Below, in pieces: positions 33,758 through 46,150 of a DNA stretch of 64,000 bases (position 1 is the first letter of the stretch; every line of letters starts with the position of its first letter). Source of the stretch: Bemisia tabaci. Taxonomy: Eukaryota; Arthropoda; Insecta; Hemiptera; Aleyrodidae. Made by a program: the position numbers and the translations under genes. The notes under the pieces were generated by a model, which saw only the letters and a program-made list of their open reading frames with translations, was not told the origin of the DNA and did no database searches. The stretch spans positions 27,479,372-27,543,371 of the forward strand of contig NC_092797.1 in NCBI RefSeq assembly GCF_918797505.1, in the 5' to 3' direction.

Positions 33758-34577
33758 TAAAATACTTTTTTACCTGCAATCTGGCAAACCGACTACTATG
33801 GAATCAAGTTTGATGTAGAAGTCAGCGTAGGCAAACTTCATGCATCAATTCGGGCCTATCAGAGGCAAAAGCTCACATTTATGGCCACAATTTGGGATCC
33901 GCGTCTCGGTGATGGATTTATAAGGGACACAATGGGTAAGTTTTCATACTCACCATTTCATTCCGCGCTGAGATCTATCTCCTTCTGAGCGCGTCAAGAA
34001 TGCACGGGCGAGAGAGAGAGAGATCCTCGATGGATAAATTGGTGACCATTAAAACATGTCCGATTCCGATATTCATTGTATGGCCAACCGTGGCAATACC
34101 GAGTCCGCAACTTGCCCACAAAGCAATTGTTTGCCTACACAGCGTGGCTCAGGACCCAACATAGAACGTGCCGGGCCGCTACAAGGGCACTAACTTGGCA
34201 CGATTCATTCTGCAACTGGTCAGCGTCACCCAAAAGAGGTCTATCTGCATTTTGTGGTGAGCCCTCGTTCTTAACAGGATACACCAGTAGTAAGGCCCAT
34301 GACAAAATGTGTATAAACGTATTAATTTGAACCCGTCCAATCGGTCCCTAATTCCTTTTCCATCTCAATTAGGCACTGAAAATTTATCATGGCAACTTTG
34401 AAACGGTGATCCCACTATTAATAAAGTAGTGACAAACAGTAGCTAATTTTCATTTGTTAAAAGAACCGAGCTTGACGAAACGTGCCAAGGCGGATCTTGG
34501 GAAAACAATTTGTTGAGAGCAACGTCACGAAAAGGGATCACCTAAACGACGGCAGCCTTTCTTAGAGCTTTCGGTAG
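33758..34577. other. No gene recognised
   Basis: It contains a short GA dinucleotide run at 34010-34022. The 84-codon frame at 34076-34330 shows no recognisable domain. Confidence 0.5.
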
Positions 34578-34728
34578 ATTAAATGGACTATACATTTTTG
34601 CAATTTGGAACTATAAATTCTAGCTCGGTTTAAAAACAACGTATGTGTCATTAGTTTCCCTATGCACAAAAGTGTTTTTCCAGAAGAGCCAGAATTTATA
34701 GTTCCAAATTGCAAAATGTAGTCCAAAT
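34578..34728. mobile_element. Foldback MITE family D, copy 1
   Basis: GGACTATACATTTTTGCAAT with TTGGAACTATAAATTCTAGC pairs with AGAATTTATAGTTCCAAATT and GCAAAATGTAGTCC. The middle contains a GTTTCCCTATGCACAAAAGT motif shared with 37575-37830 and, on the other strand, with about 61450-61545. Confidence 0.75.
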
Positions 34729-35204
34729 GTTCTAGATGATATTGAATGAAATTTTTTGATCCACGAATTCCCAGAGTTTCTAGGATGACAGATATATAAT
34801 TCTGTTATTAACGCTGTTACTCCTGGTTTGTAAAACTATTAGGCAGTTGGGGTATGAAATTGATTCTTCTTAATTTATCCCTTTCATAAAAATAATTACT
34901 ACTCACACTAGTTTGGTCTACATAGCGAACAACTAGCTATTGTTTCAATGTTAATGCAACAGCCTTATCAGTATTGCCGCGGTGTTAGGGATGTCGATGG
35001 AGGGACTGCCTCTAGGAACAAATCACAAACTTTGGGTCCCATGACCCCAGAGATAAAGATAAATGGCGGGGCCTTTGGGTGGACGGTTATCACTTGCTTA
35101 TACTAATCTTGCCCATATGAACGTATTTATGCTAAAAGGAACGATATGCATGGGGTTTGCGTGGAACATAGTTCCTTTTAGCAAATAAAATAAATAAATA
35201 AATT

Positions 35205-35455
35205 CATATGCGGATCCAGACGCCTCAAACGGGAAATGAGGGTCCAGGGATCTCCCCCATAAAATTTTCGAATTTTTGAGTCATCGAATATGCAGTAATG
35301 ACACGTCATGAGTATAATTACAAAATGTAAGCGTCTTTCCTTCTTCTTTCCTCCGTTCATTTCTTCTTTCTTTCTTTCCTTTTTCTCCCTCCTTTTTTTG
35401 GGCGAACGGGGAAGGGGGGCTCTACCCCCCTCCCACCCTTGGGTCCGCCCATGAT
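35205..35455 (+). repeat. Dispersed repeat family F, copy 2
   Basis: GGGTCCAGGGATCTCCCCCA and ATTTTCGAATTTTTGAGTCA match 8277-8330 in order. It ends in a C/T-rich tract with ACCCTTGGGTCCGCCCATG. The 119-codon minus frame across it is low complexity. Confidence 0.55.
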
Positions 35456-35650
35456 CTTGCCAAAAAAGAGGTTTAGATTTCGACATTTTTTCGAACGTGC
35501 GATGCAGAAAAGTGGTTTCAAAACTGAATGAATACACCTGGCTATGTATTTGAATAAAACGTCACGTTTAGAGCAAGTAAAATCTAATTTTCTTCACTTT
35601 TAAATTACCTGTCATTTTTTAAAAAGTTTATTAGGAGCATTACCAAGTCT

Positions 35651-36568
35651 CCCTGGTAGAAATTGGCAGTAGAATGTGTGTTCCAAAATACTATAGACCT
35701 AAAGCCGGCTGTAAGATTTCCAATAGCCTCTGTAGCCGGCTGTACAATTTCTCATAGCCTTTTATAGCCGATGGCGATTAAGCAACAGCCAGACGATAAA
35801 GTTTATGCTAAACGTTACTAAATAGGGATTCTAGGACTTAGTTAGTTTTTAGACTACCGCTATCTTTTTGTGCCGTAGTATCTTGATTTATTTTGCAAGG
35901 GAAGCTTCGTACTTTTGAAGGATGCCTGTCATTCTTCATATGTTGGAGCGCCTTCAATTTCTTATGATACCATGCAATACCTCTGGTGTGAAATAGTTGC
36001 TTCAGATGCGTGCCACGCTGCGGCGCGGCGGGCGGGCAGAGAGTGCGAAACGCGCATTGGCGCCTACAAACCTAACAGGGATACCTCACGCATTGCGCAA
36101 TGCAGGAAGTATCCCCGTTAGGTTTGTAGGCGCCAGTGCGTCGCCGCTCCGCTTTGTGTTAGGCTCTAATATTTCATCTCGCGGAGTCAGCGTTTTTCAA
36201 CTCATGATTCTGAAATGTTTGCACTGTATGGATTATTCTCATTTTAATTGATGAAAAAAAATAGGTTTTAAAGGAAAATATAATGTGTGTTTTGTAAACA
36301 TTAAGGTAGTTCCGTAAAAAACTGAATGATTTCCAAAGCACACGAATTTCTACACAATTTCTTATAGCCTTTTATAGCCAATGACGATGAAGTGGCGATA
36401 GAAACTATAGCTCGACTGTATACTGTTTTATAGCTTCATGTAGCTCGGCTATATGATTTGCTCCGCTTTCTACAGCCAGCTATATGATTTTCTATAGCTG
36501 TTTTAGTCGGCTATAAGAACTCCTATGGTATTTTGAAACGCAGCTCCTATCGCCAATTTTTACCAGGG
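35651..36568. mobile_element. 918-bp MITE with CCCTGGTA ends and TATAGCC-rich subterminal repeats
   Basis: Left end CCCTGGTAGAAATTGGCAGT then CCAAAATACTATAG; right end CTATGGTATTTTGAAACGCA then CGCCAATTTTTACCAGGG. Inside both ends, TATAGCC / GGCTATA and AGCCGGCT motifs repeat many times in both orientations. The hairpin of the 79-bp repeat family (36059-36134) lies in the middle, so the element appears to have captured it. Confidence 0.85.
36059..36134. repeat. 76-bp hairpin made of the 79-bp-repeat family
   Basis: GGCGCCTACAAACCTAACAG with GGATACCTC pairs with GAAGTATCCCCGTTAGGTTT and GTAGGCGCC. The loop CACGCATTGCGCAATGCAG is itself palindromic. The unit matches the GCGCCTACAAGACTGCATGA repeats at 17550, 43850-44190 and 45850-46130. 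Confidence 0.85.
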
Positions 36569-36987
36569 CTAAGATGATTGATCTAATTAGAAATTGATCC
36601 TCCAGTGGCCGCACTCGCCCTAGATGGGTAGTCTAAGGATATTGAAGCAATATTAAAACATAAAACAATATTGTTTCGCAGAAAGGGAAGCGGCGGCGGC
36701 GGGCGACGGTAAAGGCGAGAAGCCGGGAGCCAGTCGATTTTGGAAACTGGATCGACCTGGAGAGGAATTATGCGTGACTTATTACGAATCGACTCCGCGC
36801 CGTTTGTTTTGACCGGGCATTCCAATCTGAAATTGGCCATATTACGAAACCATTCTTGAGCCAAGCCTTTCTTAATATAGAGTGAACTCTTACTAGTTAT
36901 TTCTCCTTGCTCGAACGAAATTTTTTCACCTGATGCGGCTTCCTGTGCTGTCGGTCGCAGGTTCGCCCTGAACTGCTGTCACTCATG

Positions 36988-37239
36988 ACAGAACGAAAAG
37001 GAAGAACGCCGTCTGAACATTCGAGAGTTGCCAAATTTCCTTCAATAAAATGTTTATTTTCTAGAAAAGATATGAATCTTTTTCCTTGAAATTTCAGGGA
37101 CATTAGGTGAAATTGCGAACAAAATTATCTGGAAAATTGGAAGGAAAATACTCATTAGTTTACCAGGAACATCGTTTTTTATCAAGGGAAATTTGGCAAC
37201 GCCTGAGGGTTTATACGGCGTTCTTCCTTAGCACGGCAG
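36988..37239. mobile_element. MITE family A copy
   Basis: The right end CCTTAGCACGGCAG is intact. The left end is degraded to ACAGAACGAAAAGGAAGAAC. Internal GGTGAAATTGCGAACAAAAT and TTACCAGGAA blocks match the family. It sits 80 bp from the next copy. Confidence 0.85.
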
Positions 37240-37319
37240 AACGATGAAAGTTGAGGACAGGTCGCGGAAGGATGTCGGTTCTGGGTTTTGAATATTTTTT
37301 TAGGTGGGGCTCTTTAGAT

Positions 37320-37571
37320 CTGCCGTGTTAAGGAAAAACGCCGTATGAACATTCGAGAGTCGTCAAATTGTCCTCGATAAAATGAGCACTTTCGAGGAAA
37401 GTTGTGCATACTTTCCCTTGACATTTCAGATAATTTAGATTAAATTGAGTACAAAATTGTCCGAAAATTTGGAGTAAAAAACTTCACAAATTTTTTTGAA
37501 AATTCGTATTTTATCTAAAGATATTTGGCAACGCCTGAAGGTTCATACGGTGTCTTTCCTTAGCACGAAAG
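37320..37571. mobile_element. MITE family A copy
   Basis: It begins CTGCCGTGTTAAGGAAAAAC and ends CCTTAGCACGAAAG. Flanks AGAT and AAAT match at 3 of 4 positions. The two termini carry the CATTCGAGAGTC and CCTGAAGGTTC variants. Confidence 0.85.
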
Positions 37572-37574
37572 AAA

Positions 37575-37830
37575 TGCACCAAATTTTGCAATTCGGAAGT
37601 ACAATTTCTGACTCAGTTTAGAAACAACATTTGTACCATTCGTTTCCCTATACACATAAGTGTTTTTACAGATGAGCCAGAAATTTTGGTTACCAAATTG
37701 CAAAATGAAGTCCAAATGGACAAGATTTTGCAATTTGTAAAAACACTTATGTGTATAAGGAAACAAATGGTACATATGTTGTTTCTAAATGGAGCCGGAA
37801 ATTATAGTTTCTAGTCACAAAATGTAATTC
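37575..37830. mobile_element. Foldback MITE family D, copy 2 (double)
   Basis: CAAATTTTGCAATTCGGAAG through AACCAAATTGCAAAATGAA resembles 34578-34728. A further inverted unit follows, with ACACTTATGTGTATAAGGAA and GGTACATATGTTGTTTCTAA. It abuts the family A element ending at 37571. Confidence 0.7.
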
Positions 37831-38928
37831 AAATATCATTTTATCTCTTCGATTTTCACCACAATATGAGACTGCAGTTGAATTCAACTTTTACTCCCTT
37901 CCTTTCCTTTTTACAAAAAATATTCCAAGTCAGGCGAAAAAGACAATTTTTTTCGTTTGCACGTTCCGCAGTCTATTTTTCTCTTCTCCAAGAAATTGGT
38001 TTTAAAATATTATTCTTCCACCATTGAATTTTTGACATTCCGTAATTCAGACGTGAAGAGTAAGCGGTATGAATCCTTGATGATATTGAGTGTTTTATGG
38101 TGTCGGTACAGACTCACAAGACTGGAACAAAAATATGGAACGTGTATTGTAAAAGCGTGTCAACGTCGGAACTCAATTTTATTGTGTCAATAAAAAATGC
38201 ACCATCACTCAAACAACGCACCGCCAAGTATTCTACTTTTTTTTTCTTTTGTGAAACTTACATTCAGCTTTTCATCGGTCAAAACTGTACAGAACGAAAA
38301 TAAAATGATACTTATTAACATAAAGGCAAATGACTCTTCAAACGCATCTTTAAGAAGACTTGAACCGTTACCACTGCTGCCAAATCAAAGCCAAAACATG
38401 TTTCAAGATTTCGGCTTGCAGGCCTGCGTTGGCAAATTTCAACTGAAAGAAAAATTATTTTATTCATGGTAAAAAAAAAACAAAACAAATTGATAATCGA
38501 GACATTAAAATGGAGGGAGAGGCGTAGGATTATTTAACTGATTGTATCTCCTAAGGGTTGCACGAGTGCTTTTTAGTTTCATTGGTTGAATGCGTGAGTT
38601 TTCTTGTAGAGCTTTACATTTTTCTCCGAGCCTTAAGCAATGACCATTCTTGGAGGCAGAGTTTGCGTTGTACTAATTTCGACCGCACCCTCAATACACT
38701 CATCTCAACACATCTAATTTAACACCTGGGAATTAGTTTTACAGGCATATCAGAATATTTCACGTAACTCTTCCATGAAAACCCTAAAAAGATGTAACTG
38801 ACAACCACTGAAGCACGGTTTCGAAGCAATTGAGAAAGTGCGCTGTTATCAAAATCTTAGGACTGGATGAAGAGAGATTGAAGGTTGGTGGTTGCAGGCT
38901 GAGGGAAGAAAGGGATGGTTTAGAGCTT

Positions 38929-39189
38929 CAGCGGGCCGATTATTGAAATTGATTGACAAAGCCATAGACAAAGAAGAAAAAAGAGATTTGGAGCGATCCT
39001 ATTGGTGGAAGCGGGTGGTTGCAATGGACAAAGGAGGTAGGCAATAGACAAACTAACGGCAACCCACGAGGGATCCGTTAGTTAGTCCATCATTTTCTCC
39101 CTTAGTCTAGAGGACTCACCCTAGCTCCAAACTCCCTATGTCTGCTTTGTCTATCGCTTTGTCTATCAATCTCAATAATCAGCCCGCTG
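38929..39189. mobile_element. CAGCGGG-family foldback MITE, copy 2 (261 bp)
   Basis: Left end CAGCGGGCCGATTATTGAAA with GATTGACAAAGCCATAGACA; right end TCGCTTTGTCTATCAATCTC and AATAATCAGCCCGCTG. AACTAACGG / CCGTTAGTTAG form an inner inverted pair near 39052-39085. Confidence 0.88.
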
Positions 39190-40846
39190 GTCAAATTCTA
39201 AACTGGCAACAGAGTTTCATTCACCGAGACCCTGAATGCTCCAACAGCTTAATAAGAGGGCATAATAAAATATTTACTATGTAGGTAGCACGATTCACAG
39301 AGTCCGTTGACACTGACATATTTTTCTTTCACTGTGGTCCTCATTAAGAACTAGACTCAATACGAGAGATACGGCGGAACTGTGGTCTCAAATTAGAAGC
39401 TCTGTTCTGGTTCAATGTCAGATCTGGAAAGGTGCTGTGGTTCCATTTTCTAGTGAATGAAAAACGCAAAGTTTTTCTTAATTTTTCAATAATCAAATTA
39501 AATAGTCATTCTACCTAATTGAACGATGAGTAGACGACGCAACTTTGAATCCGCGAATTTATAATGTACCAACAGTTTCGATTAGCCGGCAAAATCAATT
39601 TTCCATTGTTCGTGGGCACACTTCAATTTAAATGCTGATTAATAGAAGATAGAATAATAGTGTTTTTTTTCTTTCTTGGAAATGGTTGATTTGCTTCCTT
39701 CATCTTAAGGAAAAAAGGACCGCCAAAAAAGTTTTGTAGAATGAAGGGAGGTTTAAATTAATACTTCCAGGAGATAGTATGTAAAAACCCCTCGGATTAA
39801 TTCATTTTATCGGAGAACCGTAAAGCAATAGTTCTATTGGATATGAACCAAATATTCGTGCATTTAGTACTTTAGTAGAAACTATTTTCATAGGGTAGTA
39901 AGATTATGAGATAATTTATCACATTACGAAAATCCTTATTTAATCAAATTTAATTTAAACAAGTGAAAGGACTATGAGGCCGTCGATGGCTCCTTCACAT
40001 AGATGGTTATGCAATTTGAGTTGCTTGAACGTAGAAAATGCCATATCACTCAATTTTAGAGCATGTTTGGTTTTTCCCATTTTTTATTCTTATGTCTCCA
40101 ATTTTTTTCTTAATAACTAAACATTATTCATGCGTCAAACATTATTGAAAGCCGGTCTGAAGTCCAAAGTGGTCCAAAGGTCACAATGACGGACTTCAGA
40201 CCTAAGTCAATTACGTCAAAGCAATATCAATCCGAGCAAGTCTCGTCAATTTTTGACCTAGTTTATACATTCATATTAATTTTAGTCAATGGAAAACGGG
40301 ACTGGAGCCTCTAGCGCCCTAATCCAGTAGGACCGTTTCCCTTGTCAATGAACTTTATCTGCATCATCCTGAAGAAAACTGGGCGTTGAAACTTATATTT
40401 AGAGTACTGAACTATACCTTTGACAAGATTGAGCTGAATATTATAGCCTTACACTTTTTTCTGGAACGGGTAAAAATACCCTCACTTGAGTCAACAAACG
40501 AATGAGATCATACTTCTATTAATAAAATCCGAATTGACGAGAATAGATCGACTGACCTCATAGCAGTTTATTTTTTTAGAGCGGAAGATGCAGATAATTA
40601 ACCTATTTCATGTATAAAATTGACGAGACGGGAGGAGATAGAATGGGGAAAAGAATCAAGAAACACAAAAAGCACGAATGACTTTTACTTTTCTCCAAAT
40701 AAAGGCATCCATGATAGGCACAACCCACAACTCCAGAGCGCTATGACTACGAAACGAGTTTGAGCGGTTGAAAATATTGATGGCTGGTATGCGATTCTTG
40801 GTCTTTGGGTTACTCAATCATGCCTATTTCGCGCCTGCGTGCAGAG
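39190..40846. other. No gene recognised; one short palindrome
   Basis: GGTCTGAAGTCC and GGACTTCAGACC form an inverted repeat at 40153-40202. The remainder is AT-rich without recognisable coding blocks. Confidence 0.5.
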
Positions 40847-41101
40847 CTGTGCCGTGCTAAGGAAGAACACCGCATGAACATTCGAGAGTTGCCAAATTTC
40901 CTTCTATAAAATTTTCATTTTTGAGGGAAGTTACGAATATTTTTCCTTTCAATTTTCAGAATCTTTACGTAAAATTGTGAGCTAAATCGTCTGAAAAATT
41001 GGGAGGAAAATATTCATAAATTTACCAGGAAATTCGCGTTTTATGAAGGAAAATCTGGCAACGCCTGAAGGTTCATACAGCGTTTTTCCTTAGCATGGCA
41101 G
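40847..41101. mobile_element. MITE family A copy
   Basis: It begins CTGTGCCGTGCTAAGGAAGA and ends CCTTAGCATGGCAG. The interior matches the 21809-22061 copy closely, including TTACCAGGAAATTCGCGTTT. Confidence 0.88.
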
Positions 41102-43492
41102 TATGCCGTGCAAAGCGCCGCGCTATTATTTCGTCAGACAAGAGGGTCCAAGCTGTCTCAGAATTCATACTGTAGATAAAAGTAAGAAGACTAATGTGAA
41201 GTTAAAGAAAGATATGCGAAATCATAAAAAAAAGAAAGATAAAGAAAGAAAAAAAAAGAAAGATGAATAAAGATATTCGGAGATCATTGCAGAAGTCCGT
41301 AATTAGGAATTCGACGGGTTTTGAACCATTTAGGCATGTAGGGAAACATCGACGTAATAGAATTTGAAGGCTGCGCCTTTTCGACTTTTCGAGCTGCAAG
41401 AACCTCTCAAAAACTGCTCCCTTTTCCGAAAACCGGGAGTAAAACCCAATGTAAAGTTAAGTCTCTGCTAACATAATTTTAGCTTCAGTTCCAAGTTAGA
41501 TTTGGTTATGGGAAGGAAAGTTTAAATTTTTAGCGCAACTAAAGGCATTTTCTAATGTTTCATAATAAAATATCGGCAATGCTCTATCACTGGCGCCAGC
41601 TTTGAACTGAAGCTGACGCTTTTATGAGGGGTTCAATTACTGTTCTCTCATCTTAATTTCAAATTTTATCCTCATGTCAATGGAATCTCTGAGTTCTTAG
41701 AAAAAGGCAAACAACGACCTTTCTTGAAAGTATCTTATTAAATTCCCTGTTATTTGGGCCCAAGAGTACACGTGAAAAATTAATACGTTCATAAACATGG
41801 GAATAATTTGGATCCCTCGATTAAATGGAGATTTCCTAGCTGGAGTTAATAATAGAGTATCTGTGCTTTAATGGTTTATGACACAGAACTTCTATGTCTT
41901 GTAAAGTTTTAAAATGCACCTGTAACATTAACCTTCGATATTATGATTGATGGTGATAAGCCCGAAAGGAAAAAATACGAACCCAAAACTATTAAATGCT
42001 GAGAATTGCGACTAAATAAGGAACGGTTTTTCTAATTAAACCTTGGAACGACTTTGGCTCATAACACTGACTTCATTAAATAATCTACATGAGTGTAATA
42101 CAAAAACCGAACACTTACATACTCATCATCATTTTCATTCATGGACAAAGAGATCCTTCTGCCAGTAAGTTTTGGAGACATGTCAAGCTTGGAATCAACA
42201 ATGAACGCAGTCTGATAATTGTGCAGATGTTTATTTTATTTGTAAACATTGTAGAGGTGAGTGACATTGATTATGTAGGTACACGCGACCCTAGACTCTT
42301 TCAAATATTTACATTTTTGATGATTTTAAAACGCCTTAATATTAATATCAAATTTTTGCAGCAGAGCATGGCGAAAGTCTTTGATCATAGAGAGAGAGAG
42401 ACGGTTAATTAGAAATTCAGCTATTATACATTTTATGAAATTTCTTCAAGACCCTATATTGTTGTATCAACATAATTTGTAAAATATTTAATTGAAAAGC
42501 AAATTATAAGAATATTTTAAAATTCATTTCCGACATGAAACCTTCTTCTTTCATTACACTCTGATTTAACCGTTTTTTTCTTTCCTAAAGTTTTGCGTAA
42601 GGAAGCTAAAAAGTAACTGTGCCGATGTTAGCCGATAATGTTCTTGATTACAAAGATACAAAAAGGACAATGAAAACATCTTTACGATTGCCTCACTAAT
42701 CTATGAGGAGTGTCTCCTTTAATTTTATTACTGTTTCACTCGAATCTAATTGTAATTTATCACGGTGTGTGTTATGATCTCCTGACCTTCAGCTAACTGC
42801 CTCCAGCACGTCGAATTCATGAATGAACGATGACGCTGGGCTGTAAACATGAATGAAACTAGTATCTCTTGTAGATGCCCAATGCCGACGGCACGCGTTA
42901 CGAGTGTAAAAACAGCTCAGCGCCTCCGTGAACTACACAGATTTTGGAGAGCTGCTATGCAGCAAATTTCTACCAGAAATAGTTTGATCACAAGTTTCGC
43001 CATCCCGTATGATAAATCGCTGTCGGGCGACAGTCACTAATATCAGTGGCGATACAAATTGCAAAGGGAGGGTCAGTGGAATAAAGGTTTTGCGTGAAGA
43101 TGTTCACTTTTTTTCTTCTCTGGACGTAGATCATTACGGAGACGTAGGGCAAAATGATCGTACGTCCTTTTTGCTTGATTAGAAATTCTATTTGTTTTCA
43201 ACCAGGAGAAATCGGAATACACGGGATAAAAAAAGTGGCGTGTGACCAACGTAATACTCACGTCATCACGGCCACAACACAAGTTTGAATTGAGGCAATC
43301 AGAGTCATAGGGACGTAATTGCGCTGCAACGCTTCTAAGCTAAACTCGGAAATCGTTCCTCCTGCATGAGAGCGGTTGCATGTTCTTAGAGGCGCAACGA
43401 GTACTCCTGCAGACCCTGCTTTTCATCGGGATTTTTCATTTTTTTTTAATCAACGGGTTTTACTTCAAACCTTGAACCTTTCTTATCATCCT
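41102..43492. other. No gene recognised
   Basis: An A-rich GAAAGAT-type simple repeat lies at 41219-41275. A 107-codon plus frame (42089-42412) and a 63-codon one (42849-43040) show no recognisable domains. I cannot support a gene here. Confidence 0.45.
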
Positions 43493-44533
43493 CAGAGCCG
43501 GATTCACCTACTTGTCGCCCACGGGCCGTCAGTATTTTACCGCCCCCTTCTCATTCGTTTTGAAACATCAATAAAAACCATCAAGTGAACATGCCGGAGG
43601 AGTAGGGGTGCATAAGACGCGTTTACCCGTGTTGGACACATTTTTTGCGGAAGCCCTATGTCAACACTACCAGCAAAAGTTCACGGAACTTTACGCGAAA
43701 GTTAGGTTCCGTAAACCTTTCTCTGTGTGGACAAAGCCCTCCATTTATAAGAAATAAACGAAAAAATGTTGAAAGAAAAACTTCAATGTGGTTTAATAAT
43801 TTTAACTTCCGCCGCCGCGCCGCGCTGACCGCACTGTGTTTTGCGGAATGCGTGAAGTATTCATACAGTCTTGTAAATGCTTTGCGTTTTACGTAGAGTG
43901 CTGCTAAACGCACTGTGTTTGACGCAATGCGTGAAGTATTCATGCAGTCTTGTAGGCGCTATGCGTTTCACGTCGACCGCCGCTGACCGCATTGTTTTTG
44001 ACGCAATGCGGGCAGTATTCATGCAGTCTTGTAGGCGCTATGCGTTTCACGTCGACCGCTGCTGACCGCACTGTTTTTGACGCAATGCGGGCAATATTCA
44101 CGCAGTCTTGTAGGCGCTATGCGTTTCACGTCGATCGCTGCTGACCGCACTGTGTTTGACGCAATGCGTGAAGTATTCATACAGTCTTGTAGGCGAAAAT
44201 GTGTGTTACATGCTGACCGCCGCGCCAAGGGCCGCTCCTTTTTCATCTCAAGTCTTCGCCAGCATTGCTCCCTGCGTCACGCCGTTGCAGGCCAAATTGC
44301 GTGCATGGTTTCTCTTCGTTAATTCGACTAACTAAAGGTGCTACCTCTTGTATCACCGAAAGATGACAAAATTAGAAATTACTATACTCTCAGGAAATGA
44401 GAGATTTTGTCGCCTTTTCTCGTTTGTATTTTTTTACTGAATCTGATTTGCTTTATACCTACACTTAAAAAAATTGCAAAATTTGCCGCCATGGGCCGCG
44501 GCCCTTGTGGCCACCCCTCTAAATCCGGCCCTG
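43493..44533 (-). mobile_element. 1041-bp non-autonomous hAT-type element with about five 79-bp internal repeats
   Basis: It begins CAGAGCCGGATTCACCTACT and ends AAATCCGGCCCTG. Flanks ATCATCCT (43485-43492) and ATCACCCT (44534-44541) match at 7 of 8 positions. It is the inverted counterpart of 17193-18058: the same CATCAAGTGAACATGCCGG and AGGAAATGAGAGATTTTGTC blocks occur in reverse order. The repeat block (about 43830-44210) has a strict 79-bp period: TGCAGTCTTG recurs at 43943, 44022 and 44101. Confidence 0.88.
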
Positions 44534-45179
44534 ATCACCCTTATTATTTTTCTTTGGCAATTCAGTTTTGTCCTTTGGTTGTTTTCGATTTATCGTTTCC
44601 TGAAGGGCCCTACTCTTATTTCCCAGAGATATAAAATATCATCCTCTTTTTAGGGGACTTACCGGGGTCTAGGCCGTGGGTCCATTTTGGAAATATTGTC
44701 ATTCACTGCTGTTTTGCCTGAAACTACGTCATTTTTGTGCACTTACGGTTTTCTCATACGTCTCGTTTTGATACAAATAGGATGAATTTTGTTGTTCTAG
44801 CCATTTCAGTGATTTCATCTAAAAAAGGTTCGACAGATTTTGAAGGAAACTCGATTCCGAAAATTTGCCACGTACTTCTTCCTTTGCTATCACGGCAGAG
44901 CAGGGTGGCATTTCATGAAAAATATAATTATGAAATTTCACGTGAAATATTTCACGAAATTTCAGAAATTTATGAAACATATTGAAGAATACCAGTTCCT
45001 TTTCATGGTCCCCATAATGTAAAAATGGTGACTTTCTGTCTATTTTTGTGTCTTTGAGTACGGGTTGTGTGTTCTAGCCCCTGAAAAATATGAAATATTT
45101 CACAGCCTCGTGAAATTTCATGAAATATTTCACTGAGATTTCCAACCTCTCATTTATTTCTTACGTTTCATGCCACCCT

Positions 45180-45540
45180 CCGAGCTGTATCTCTTGCGTG
45201 CTAGAGACCCGGGAAAGTGGCAGCGGCGCGGATGATAAATGGGCTTGTGGACTGCGTCCGGGCCGGGGCCGACAAATGGGAGTCGGGAACAGGAGTGGAT
45301 GTGGATGGTATGGGTTGAGGAGGAGCACCGAAGACGGGAGCTTTGAGCAAGGTCACCTGGAATCAGCTGAGAGGCAGCAGGCGGCTACTGCGGAGGTGGG
45401 GCTGTGGGACTGGGACTCGCGACTCGCGGCAGCCCAGCGCGGCGCTCCGTGAGCCGGTCAGGGTGACAACGACGACGATGCGCCATGCTGCTGCAACCGC
45501 CACACTTATGCTCTCTAAGCCGCACAGTAAGCCTCCTCTT
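45180..45540 (+). promoter_or_regulatory. GC-rich island with possible 5' exon
   Basis: The stretch is rich in G and CpG. ATGCGCCATGCTGCTGCAAC (45478) opens a short frame, MRHAAATATLMLSKPH, that reaches a donor-like ACAGTAAGCC at about 45526. The frame is too short to recognise; a coding first exon is only a possibility. Confidence 0.25.
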
Positions 45541-45641
45541 ACTCTTATCGGCCATCGGAAAATTTTCCCCGAAAAAAGGCGAATATCCGCGAGTGGATTT
45601 GATTTAACTCTGAGCTCGATTTGATGGAACTGCCAAAAGGA

Positions 45642-45725
45642 TTGCATTATGCAAAAAAAGAACCAAGAGCAATCCGACAATGTTGCTAAGATTGTGCAAC
45701 TTGCATTCCTTGCAATAAAATTACT
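45642..45725. repeat. Family H repeat, short copy
   Basis: GGATTGCATTATGCAAAAAA with GAACCA and ACAATGTTGCTAAGATTGTG resembles the arms of the inverted repeat at 63218-63475. Confidence 0.4.
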
Positions 45726-45848
45726 GAGATCCTGCAAAAAATCAAATTTACATGGTAATTTTCGTCTTGAAACTATAGTTTATTGGAGTAAGATTAGCTT
45801 GTTTAGATTATAAGTTTATTTTTGCAAGGTAAAAAAATGTACATGAAT

Positions 45849-46150
45849 GTGCATGAATACTTCATGCATTGCGTCAAACAGTGCGTTCAGCACCGCTCGA
45901 CGTGAAACGCAAAGCGCCTACAAGACCGTAGGAATACTTCACGCATTGCATCGAACACAGTGCGGTCAGCAGCGATCAACGTGACACGCATAGCGCCTAC
46001 AAGACTGCATGAATACTTCACGCATTGCGTCAAAAACAGCACGGTCAGCAGCGGTCGACGTGAAACGCATAGCGCCCACAAGACTGCATGAAGTGTTCCA
46101 CGCATGGCGTCAAATACAGTGCGTTCAGCGCGGCGCGGCGGCGGAAGTTA
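45849..46150 (+). repeat. Array of about four 79-bp units, truncated hAT-type element
   Basis: GCATGAATACTTCACGCATT recurs with variants around 45854, 45930, 46008 and 46087. CAGCAGCGGTCGACGTGAAA lies between. The array ends in GGCGCGGCGGCGGAAGTTAA, as in 17193-18058. The hAT termini are missing. Confidence 0.85.

Noticed and set aside
42089..42412. 107-codon plus frame
   Set aside because: AT-rich, Ile/Phe-heavy and unrecognised; consistent with chance.
43830..44210. CRISPR array
   Set aside because: The 79-bp units are contiguous without spacers and lie inside a transposon in a eukaryotic genome.
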